DNA of 64,000 nucleotides, taken from positions 1,426,001 to 1,490,000 of the forward strand of contig NZ_CP137080.1 of assembly GCF_036324365.1 (NCBI RefSeq), written 5' to 3'. Positions within the stretch are counted from its first letter, which is position 1, and the number at the start of each line of letters is the position of its first letter. Positions 58,155-64,000 of the stretch are shown piece after piece. Under the pieces are notes generated by a model. That model ran no database searches and was not told where the DNA came from. It saw nothing but the letters and a program-made list of their open reading frames with translations. The DNA is from Microbacterium limosum. GTDB taxonomy: Bacteria > Actinomycetota > Actinomycetes > Actinomycetales > Microbacteriaceae. A program made the position numbers and the translations under genes.

Positions 58155-60065
58155 TCACACGCGGTGCGAGTCGGACTCCGTGTCGGATCGGCGTGACGGC
58201 GGCGGTGCGGCAGCGGGGAGTCCGCTCGGCGGGCCGCCCAGCGCGCGGAGCGCGTAGAGGATCGTGGCGAGGTCCACGAGCTCCTGCGTGAGAGCGCCGG
58301 CGACGGCGGGGATGGCGCCCGTCATGGCGATGACCATGAGGACCACGCTGAGACCGATGCCGAGCCATATCGCCGTCAGCGCGACGCGAAGCGTGTGCCG
58401 CCCGATCGACACGGCGTCGACCACCTTGCTGAGCGAGTCGACAAGGATCACCACGTCAGCGGCATCGCCGGCCGCGGTCGCGCCTTTCGCGCCCATCGCA
58501 ACGCCGATGTCGGAGGCGGCCAGCACCGGGGCGTCGTTCACCCCGTCGCCGACCATCATCACGGGTCGTGGATGCAGGTCGGCCGCGAGATGAACCTTCT
58601 CTGGCGGAAGGAGCTCGGCATGCACCTCGTCGATCCCGGTCTGCCGCGCGATCGATTCGGCTGTCGCACGAGTGTCTCCCGTGAGCATGACGATCCGTTC
58701 GACACCGTTCGCGCGCAGCCACGACACCACCGCGACGGACTCCGGGCGGGGATCGTCGGCGAGCACGAGGACGCCGGCGAACCGGCCGTCGATGGCGACG
58801 TAGGCCGCGGCCTCGCCCGTCGTCAGGTCTGCGCGCACCGTGTCGGCCGCCACTGACGCGACGTAGGAGGGCTTCCCCACGACGACCGTTCGCCCCCCGA
58901 TCACCGCGGTCACACCATTCGTGGCGACCTCACTGGCCTCCTCGGCCGCGAGAAGGTCGATGCCGCGCTCGACCGCGGCCCGGCGGATGCTGTCTGCGAG
59001 CACATGCGACGAGTACTGTTCAGCAGACGCGGCGAGCTGCAGCAGTTCGCCCGCCTCGAAGCCGCCGACAGGGCGAACGTCAACGAGGGTCGGCTGGCCC
59101 TGCGTCAGCGTTCCGGTCTTGTCGAAGGCCGCGGACTGCACTCGGGCGAGCTGTTCTACGACACCTCCGCCCTTCATGATCACGCCGGCCTTCGCGGCCC
59201 GCGAGAGCCCGCCGAGGAACGCGACCGGTGCAGCGATCAGCAGCGGGCACGGCGTCGCTAGCACCAGCACCTCAGCGAAGCGCGTCGGATCGCCCGATAC
59301 CGCCCACGCTATGCCGGCCAGGGCGAGCGAGACGGCCGTGAAGGGGATCGCAAACCGATCCGCGAGCCGCACGACGGGCGCACGCGAGTCCTCCGCGGCA
59401 CGCACGAGCGCGACGATCTGCTGGTACTGACTGTCCGCGCTGCGCCGCACCGCCCGGATCCGCACCGCCCGGTTCCCGTTGATAGCGCCGGAGAGCACGT
59501 CGCTGCCCGCCTCACGAGTCACCGGCAGACTCTCCCCAGTGAGCGACGATTCGTCGAACGTGCCGCTCTCGGTGAGCAGGATGCCGTCGACCGGCACGAT
59601 CTCGCCCGGCCGCACCAGCAGCACATCATCGATCCCTACGTGCTCGACCGCGACATCCTGCACCTCGTCCGAGTCCGACGCATGCTCGTGAGTGAGAACA
59701 TGCGCGGTGCGCGGCGATCGGTCCAGCAGCGCGGTGAGGTCGCGCCTGGCCCGCCGGGCGGCGAAGTCCTCCAACGCTTCACCGCCGGAGAGCATCAAAA
59801 CGATGATGAGCGACGCGATGTACTCGCCCACGGCGAGGGTTGCGACCATCGCCACCACCGCGAGGATGTCGAGCCCGACATGCCCGCGAAGCACATCACG
59901 CACCATCCGAACCAGCGTCCACACGACGAACGCTCCGACGTAGGCCGTCGCCGTCCACCGTCCCACCGCATCCGCTCCGACGGCGTGGAGGACCACGACC
60001 GCGGCGAGCACCACGACGGTGACCGAGATGATCGGGTATCGCCACAGCGGCCGCAGCAAGCGCAT
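58155..60065 (-). CDS. Heavy-metal P1B-type ATPase with a TPCP ion motif
   Basis: The 636-aa pump has actuator TGES (SSLTGESLP), phosphorylation DKTGTLTQG, TGD and GDGVNDAPVL hinge motifs, all intact. The membrane ion motif reads ATPCPLLIAAP instead of the common CPC. There is no N-terminal HMA or His-rich metal-binding domain. The metal cannot be assigned safely (Zn/Cd/Co are possible). The ATG at 60065 is preferred; a GTG at 60092 has no ribosome site. The IS481 element begins 38 bp upstream, so the native upstream region has been displaced. Confidence 0.86.
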   Translation of the reverse strand: MRLLRPLWRYPIISVTVVVLAAVVVLHAVGADAVGRWTATAYVGAFVVWTLVRMVRDVLRGHVGLDILAVVAMVATLAVGEYIASLIIVLMLSGGEALEDFAARRARRDLTALLDRSPRTAHVLTHEHASDSDEVQDVAVEHVGIDDVLLVRPGEIVPVDGILLTESGTFDESSLTGESLPVTREAGSDVLSGAINGNRAVRIRAVRRSADSQYQQIVALVRAAEDSRAPVVRLADRFAIPFTAVSLALAGIAWAVSGDPTRFAEVLVLATPCPLLIAAPVAFLGGLSRAAKAGVIMKGGGVVEQLARVQSAAFDKTGTLTQGQPTLVDVRPVGGFEAGELLQLAASAEQYSSHVLADSIRRAAVERGIDLLAAEEASEVATNGVTAVIGGRTVVVGKPSYVASVAADTVRADLTTGEAAAYVAIDGRFAGVLVLADDPRPESVAVVSWLRANGVERIVMLTGDTRATAESIARQTGIDEVHAELLPPEKVHLAADLHPRPVMMVGDGVNDAPVLAASDIGVAMGAKGATAAGDAADVVILVDSLSKVVDAVSIGRHTLRVALTAIWLGIGLSVVLMVIAMTGAIPAVAGALTQELVDLATILYALRALGGPPSGLPAAAPPPSRRSDTESDSHRV

Positions 60066-60076
60066 ACGTCTCAGCC

Positions 60077-60102
60077 TTGTCGACTGCTGCACTCGCCGCT
60101 AG
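60077..60102 (+). promoter_or_regulatory. Left half (-35 and spacer) of a promoter split by the IS element
   Basis: TTGTCG (60077-60082) is followed by exactly 17 bp and then TAG (60100-60102), where the IS begins. Removing the IS and one CTAG copy joins this TAG to GCT at 61209-61211, giving TTGTCG-17-TAGGCT, 6 nt before the carbonic anhydrase-like ATG. That is a textbook leaderless actinobacterial promoter. In the present sequence the two halves are 1.1 kb apart. Confidence 0.6.
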
Positions 60103-61204
60103 CTGTACTGCCCAGGGAGGTTGTTTGATCTGGCTTCCCTGATGTGACGAGAACCTCCCGGCAGAGTGGAGCTGCTACCGCATCCGCTCTGAACCAGGAG
60201 GTTCTCGTGTCTCACGCTAACGCGGCGCTCACCCCGCGCCAAAGGCTCCGTCTTGCACAGAAGATCGTCGACGAGGAGTGGACGGTCGCCGCGGCGGCGG
60301 ACTACTTCCGTGTCTCCTGGCCCACCGCCGCGAAATGGGCGCGACGCTACGTCGAGCTCGGTGAAGCGGGGATGGCCGACCGGTCCTCGCGCCCGCATGC
60401 GCATCCGAACAAGACCCCGACGCACCGTGTGAAGAAGATCGTGCACCTGCGGATCCGCAAGCGCCTGGGGCCGGTCCAGATCGCCGACCGCGTCGGGATG
60501 CCGGCCTCGACCGTCCACGCGGTGCTGAAACGGTGTCGACTGAACCGGCTCTCGCATGTCGATGTGAAGACCGGGGAACCCGCCCGCCGGTACGAGCACG
60601 ACAAGCCCGGCGCGCTGATCCATGTCGACGTGAAGAAGCTCGGCAACATCCCCGACGGCGGCGGCTGGCGCTACGTCGGACGGTCCCAAGGCGACCGCAA
60701 CCGAGCAGTCACGGCCAAGCGCACCGGAAAGCGAGGCATCGCCGGCGACATGGTCACCGGCACCGCCTACGTCCACACCGTCATCGACGACCACTCCCGC
60801 GTCGCTTACGCCGAGATCCACGACGACGAACGCGCCGAGACCGCGATCGGCGTCCTGCAACGGGCCGTGTCCTGGTTCGCCGACCGCGGCGTCCGCGTCG
60901 AACGGGTCCTCTCGGACAACGGCCCCGCCTACCGCTCCCACGCCTGGCGACGCGTCTGCGCCGAGCTCGCCATCACACCCAAGCGCACACGTCCTTACCG
61001 TCCGCAGACGAACGGGAAGATCGAGCGATTCCATCGCACTATGGCCGACGGTTGGGCCTACGTGAAGCACTACAACAGCGAATCAGCCCGCCGCGCAGCC
61101 CTGCCCGCCTGGCTGCACTTCTACAATCACCACAGGCCCCACACTGCGATCGGGAAGCTCCCGCCCATCAGCCGGATCTCAAACAACCTGCCTGGGCAGT
61201 ACAG
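60103..61204 (+). mobile_element. IS481-family insertion sequence, 1,102 bp, intact
   Basis: Terminal inverted repeats begin CTGTACTGCCCAGG and match over 26 positions with one mismatch (60103-60128 versus 61179-61204). Direct CTAG repeats flank it (60099-60102 and 61205-61208), matching the NCTAGN target known for IS481. It encodes one full-length transposase. Perfect target repeats and near-perfect ends point to a recent insertion. Confidence 0.9.
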
Positions 61205-61208
61205 CTAG
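60207..61208 (+). CDS. IS481-family transposase
   Basis: The 333-aa DDE transposase has an N-terminal helix-turn-helix (ALTPRQRLRLAQKIVDEEWTV, residues 8-28), a second HTH-like region (GPVQIADRVGMPASTVHAVLKRC), and a catalytic core with Asp in HVDVKKLG, Asp in LSDNGPAYRS and Glu in NGKIERFHRT. The GTG at 60207 has CCAGGAGG 6 nt upstream. The protein ends ISNNLPGQYS, translated from the right inverted repeat, and its TAG stop uses three bases of the target duplication, outside the IS itself. Confidence 0.92.
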   Translation: MSHANAALTPRQRLRLAQKIVDEEWTVAAAADYFRVSWPTAAKWARRYVELGEAGMADRSSRPHAHPNKTPTHRVKKIVHLRIRKRLGPVQIADRVGMPASTVHAVLKRCRLNRLSHVDVKTGEPARRYEHDKPGALIHVDVKKLGNIPDGGGWRYVGRSQGDRNRAVTAKRTGKRGIAGDMVTGTAYVHTVIDDHSRVAYAEIHDDERAETAIGVLQRAVSWFADRGVRVERVLSDNGPAYRSHAWRRVCAELAITPKRTRPYRPQTNGKIERFHRTMADGWAYVKHYNSESARRAALPAWLHFYNHHRPHTAIGKLPPISRISNNLPGQYS

Positions 61209-61211
61209 GCT
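61206..61211 (+). promoter_or_regulatory. Regenerated -10 (TAGGCT) at the right IS junction
   Basis: TAGGCT spans the junction: TAG from the target duplication, GCT from flanking DNA. It lies 6 nt before the carbonic anhydrase-like ATG. The sequence 17 bp upstream is now IS terminus (ACAACC) and has no -35 character. The same TAG is the transposase stop codon. Confidence 0.55.
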
Positions 61212-61217
61212 GGCGGA

Positions 61218-61736
61218 ATGCCGGTCATCCTCCCCTTCGACGGGCACGAGCCCGACATCTCCGCCGACGCCTGGGTCGCCCCGAACGCGTCCGTGATCGG
61301 CAAGGTGCGCATCGCTGCAGATGCCAACGTCTGGTTCGGCGCGGTGCTGCGCGGCGACATCGACGAGATCGTGCTCGGCGAACGCAGCAACCTCCAAGAC
61401 AACGCGGTGATCCACACCGAGGCGGGCAACCCGACGATCATCGGCGCCGACGTCAGCATCGGCCACGCCGCCGTCGTGCACGGCTGCGTCGTCGAAGACG
61501 GATGCCTCATCGGCATGAACGCGACCGTGCTGAACGGCGCCGTCATCGGCGCGAACTCGCTCGTCGCCGCGGGGGCGGTGGTGCTCGAGGGAACCGTCGT
61601 TCCGCCGCGATCGCTCGTCGCGGGCATCCCCGGCAAGGTGCGGCGGGAGCTCACCGACGAGGAGGTCGCCGGGCTGCTCGGCAACTCCGCGCGCTATGTG
61701 CCGCGGTCGAAGATCTACCGCGCGGCCGAGGTCTAG
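61218..61736 (+). CDS. Gamma-class carbonic anhydrase family protein
   Basis: The 172-aa left-handed beta-helix protein has repeating hexapeptides (IGKVRIAADANVWFGAVLRGDI, IGADVSIGHAAVVHGCVV) and the three expected zinc ligands His66, His83 and His88. A C-terminal helix follows (ELTDEEVAGLLGNSARYV). Family members include true gamma carbonic anhydrases and related hexapeptide acyltransferase-like proteins; activity is not certain. There is no clear ribosome site; leaderless translation from TAGGCT is likely. The IS element ends 13 bp upstream. Confidence 0.87.
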   Translation: MPVILPFDGHEPDISADAWVAPNASVIGKVRIAADANVWFGAVLRGDIDEIVLGERSNLQDNAVIHTEAGNPTIIGADVSIGHAAVVHGCVVEDGCLIGMNATVLNGAVIGANSLVAAGAVVLEGTVVPPRSLVAGIPGKVRRELTDEEVAGLLGNSARYVPRSKIYRAAEV

Positions 61737-61751
61737 AAGACCGCCGCGAGG

Positions 61752-62447
61752 TCACCACCAGAACCTCGCCCACCCCGAACCTCCGTCATCGATCCCCGGA
61801 TGCCCGGGCGCATCCAATCCGGCGACCTCGCGCACCAGGGCGGCCAGCCTCGCGGGCTGCTCGTATGTGACGAAGTGCCGGGAGCCTTCGATGGTGCGAG
61901 TCTCGTAGCCCAGCCGCCGCAGCTCTCTCGCAACATGGTGCCTGGGCGCAGCCGACCGAGACCCCGTCGTGACCACGCATCGGGGTCCCCCGACCGGTCG
62001 ACGTCGAGGCTGAAAGCTGCGGAACATGGCGATCTCCTTCGCCGTCGTCGCGTCGACGTCTCCGTGGTCATCGAGCAGGTCGACCGACCACCTCCTGCCA
62101 TAGAGCGCCTTACCCACCGCTGTCGTCCCGCCACGGCGAAAGGCCTCGGCGGTCGGGGAGAGAAGGTCCGGCACCAGGTTCCCCGCCGCCGGCTCATGGA
62201 GGACGAATCCATGGCACGCGGCACCCATGCCCGCGAGCGCGAGACCGAGGGTTGCCCCGCCTGACATCCCCACGATGACCGCGCCCGCCGCATACTCGGC
62301 CAGCCACTCGATCTCGTCCTCCAACCGACCGGTCTTCGGGCGACGAAGCGCCCGGAGCTGTGGAATCAAGCGCTTCAGAGGATCCCAGACGGCAGGTGAG
62401 GCCGCGACCCCGTGAACCGCGAGGATCGGGACGTCGTCAGCTGGCAT
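61752..62447 (-). CDS. Alpha/beta hydrolase
   Basis: The 231-aa protein has the oxyanion-region motif ILAVHGVAASPAVWD near residues 8-22, nucleophile Ser62 in VGMSGGATLG, and probable catalytic His in GSRHFVTYEQP near the C-terminus. The expected acid may be the Asp near VDLLDDHGD or an Asp/Glu in the later strand. The substrate is unknown. The first 11 bp overlap the 3' end of the allophanate hydrolase-like gene, so translation is probably coupled. It converges with the carbonic anhydrase-like gene. Confidence 0.78.
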   Translation of the reverse strand: MPADDVPILAVHGVAASPAVWDPLKRLIPQLRALRRPKTGRLEDEIEWLAEYAAGAVIVGMSGGATLGLALAGMGAACHGFVLHEPAAGNLVPDLLSPTAEAFRRGGTTAVGKALYGRRWSVDLLDDHGDVDATTAKEIAMFRSFQPRRRPVGGPRCVVTTGSRSAAPRHHVARELRRLGYETRTIEGSRHFVTYEQPARLAALVREVAGLDAPGHPGIDDGGSGWARFWW

Positions 62448-64000
62448 CGGCCGCCCTGTTGAGATCATCGGCCGCCGCGGCCATATACGAGCGCCACCCG
62501 CCGTACGCGGTGATGTCACGCGCTCCCTCGAGCGCCGTCGGATCGCAGACGAATCCGTGGACGGCGGTGCCGTCGTCGAGCTCGAGCGTGCCGATCGCCA
62601 ACGGTGCACTCACACCGCGGAGAAAGGACCCGACGGTAGCAGTCGGAAGCCGATAGACCTCGACCTCGATACGAGCGCCTTCTCGTAGATCGGTCACCAG
62701 CCCGGGACGTCGCGGCTCGTCGCCGGGGAGCGCGTAGAGCCGGTACCGGGGTGCGGTCATCGTGCGCCGGCTCAGGAGCCCGCCGCGATCGGTGATTTGG
62801 TGATGAAGTCCGAACCCCTCGAGATGGGCGCCGACGACGGCGACCTCCATCAGCGAGTCCTGGTCGACCGCATCCGCGAGCGCCGACGCCAGCCCTGCGA
62901 GTTCCTGGTCGGCACCGGAAGGCCCATGAAGGGTGACACCGAAGGGGACGTGCGCCGCCGTACTCCCCGCCGGGACCGCGATGGCGCACATGTCGAGCAG
63001 GTTGGTAAAGGTCGTGTAGGTACCCAATTGCGCGTTGAGTTCGACGGGGTCAGCGCGCATCTGCTCGACCGTGTAGGTCTTCGTCACCGTGGGAGTGAGC
63101 AGAGCATCGACCGAACGGAGGATGTCATCCGCCTCCCGCCGCAACTCCCACACGCGGTGCATACTCGACCAGACCTGTGCGGCCGACATCGCACCGGCGC
63201 CCGCCAAGATCTGGCGCACGACCGGGTCGACGTCGTCTCGGTCCTCCTCGAGCGCGACCGAGACGGCGGTCGCGCGCTCAGCAAGCCACGCACCGCCATA
63301 CAGGTGACGACCTGCCTCGAGAAGCGGGGTGTAGTCGATCTCAACCAGTTCGGCTCCGGCTCGGACGAGGTCGGCACGGACCCGACTCCACGCGTCCTCC
63401 TCGCCACGCTCGCCCCATCCGGCGACAACCTCAGGCACGCCCAGGCGGACTCCGGCGAGCGAGACCGAAGCAACCCGGGCGGAAGGAACCGGGAGCGGGC
63501 GCGACCAGGGGTCCTGATCATCGAAGCCGGCGATCACCTGAGCCACGATGGCTGCGTCGGCAACCGAGTTCGCCATCACCGAAACGCAATCGAGCGACCG
63601 GCACGCCGGCACGACACCGCGAGTGCTGACAAGGCCCACACTCGGCTTGAGACCGACGACCCCGTTCAACGCCGCGGGAACGCGCCCGGACCCCGCGGTA
63701 TCGGTCGCCAGAGAAAACGCAACCAGGCCCGCCGCAACAGCTACCGCGGATCCTGATGACGACCCGCCGGAGATGAGGGAGCTATCGTGGGCCGAGGAGG
63801 GCGTCCCGTAAGGAGAACGGGTACCGTTCAGACCGGTAGCGAACTGGTCCAGGTTGGTCTTGCCGACGAGGATCGCGCCTGCCGCGATCAGGTCGCGAAC
63901 CACGGGTGCCGACTGCTGGGGGCTGTAGGCGAAAGACGGGCACGCCGCCGTCGTCGCCCACCCCTCGACGTCCATGTTGTCTTTGACCGCGAAGGGGATG
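62437..64000 (-). CDS. Allophanate hydrolase-like amidase (N-terminus outside the window)
   Basis: The amidase-signature enzyme runs past the right edge (the last codons there read IPFAVKDN, so the ATG at 63975 is internal). It has the Ser-cisSer-Lys triad: Lys in ILVGKTNLDQFATG, and both serines in GGSSSGSAVAVAAG. After about residue 390 a second domain follows (LMEVAVVGAHLEGFGLHHQIT...RLYALPGDEPRRPGLV), as in allophanate hydrolases such as AtzF/DUR1,2. The reaction would be allophanate to ammonia and CO2. No urea carboxylase gene is visible in the window. CO2 release makes the nearby carbonic anhydrase-like gene a suggestive neighbour. Confidence 0.85.
   Translation of the reverse strand, partial: IPFAVKDNMDVEGWATTAACPSFAYSPQQSAPVVRDLIAAGAILVGKTNLDQFATGLNGTRSPYGTPSSAHDSSLISGGSSSGSAVAVAAGLVAFSLATDTAGSGRVPAALNGVVGLKPSVGLVSTRGVVPACRSLDCVSVMANSVADAAIVAQVIAGFDDQDPWSRPLPVPSARVASVSLAGVRLGVPEVVAGWGERGEEDAWSRVRADLVRAGAELVEIDYTPLLEAGRHLYGGAWLAERATAVSVALEEDRDDVDPVVRQILAGAGAMSAAQVWSSMHRVWELRREADDILRSVDALLTPTVTKTYTVEQMRADPVELNAQLGTYTTFTNLLDMCAIAVPAGSTAAHVPFGVTLHGPSGADQELAGLASALADAVDQDSLMEVAVVGAHLEGFGLHHQITDRGGLLSRRTMTAPRYRLYALPGDEPRRPGLVTDLREGARIEVEVYRLPTATVGSFLRGVSAPLAIGTLELDDGTAVHGFVCDPTALEGARDITAYGGWRSYMAAAADDLNRAADAS

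Noticed and set aside
60144..60206. Earlier start for the transposase
   Set aside because: The ATG at 60144 has no ribosome site and lies close to the left end; GTG 60207 has AGGAGG and gives the usual family N-terminus.

Overview
The window is high-GC actinobacterial DNA, most likely from Microbacteriaceae and probably Microbacterium or a close relative. Support comes from RbpA, WhiA and OpcA, the actinobacterial sufBD-Rieske-sufC-sufT order, the rapZ-whiA block downstream of uvrA-uvrC, and dense coding with ATGA/GTGA stop-start overlaps. The assignment is from gene content and general resemblance; no search was run.

From 1 to about 37.5 kb the window is core chromosome. It holds the respiratory heme A genes (SURF1, ctaA, ctaB), an ABC-F ATPase, the biotin transporter BioY, the SUF iron-sulfur operon, a pentose-phosphate operon (tkt-tal-pgi-zwf-opcA-pgl), the lower-glycolysis operon gap-pgk-tpiA followed by secG and rbpA, sodA, whiA-rapZ-uvrC-uvrA, uvrB and coaE. 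It ends with a signalling group: a single-domain response regulator, a membrane protein with a degenerate GGDEF-like domain, and a histidine kinase.

From 37.6 to 48.2 kb lies a divergent nine-gene accessory cluster. The minus-strand arm carries a branched-chain-type ABC importer (solute-binding lipoprotein, fused LivH-LivM permease, LivG, LivF), two AhpD/CMD-like proteins and an MFS exporter. The plus-strand arm carries a large FAD/NAD(P)-binding protein and an SDR enzyme. Most junctions overlap or are very tight. The substrate is unknown. A perfect 21-bp hairpin separates the cluster from rpsA.

At 50,478-50,520 there is a 43-nt 3' fragment of tRNA-Glu(CUC) whose 5' half is missing. This is the signature of an integrative-element junction. 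Beyond it the content changes to cargo: a zeta-type toxin with an upstream partner, flanked by ~55-bp imperfect direct repeats; an ars operon (ArsR-ArsC fusion, second ArsC, aquaglyceroporin, CoA-disulfide-reductase-like flavoprotein) with no ArsB/Acr3 pump; a chromate transporter; a VIT-family Fe/Mn transporter; and a heavy-metal P-type ATPase.

An intact IS481-family element at 60.1-61.2 kb sits in a CTAG target. It appears to have split the promoter of the next gene, a gamma-class carbonic anhydrase homologue, leaving the -35 on one side and the -10 on the other. The window ends with an alpha/beta hydrolase overlapping a truncated allophanate hydrolase. The far end of the putative island was not found in the window.
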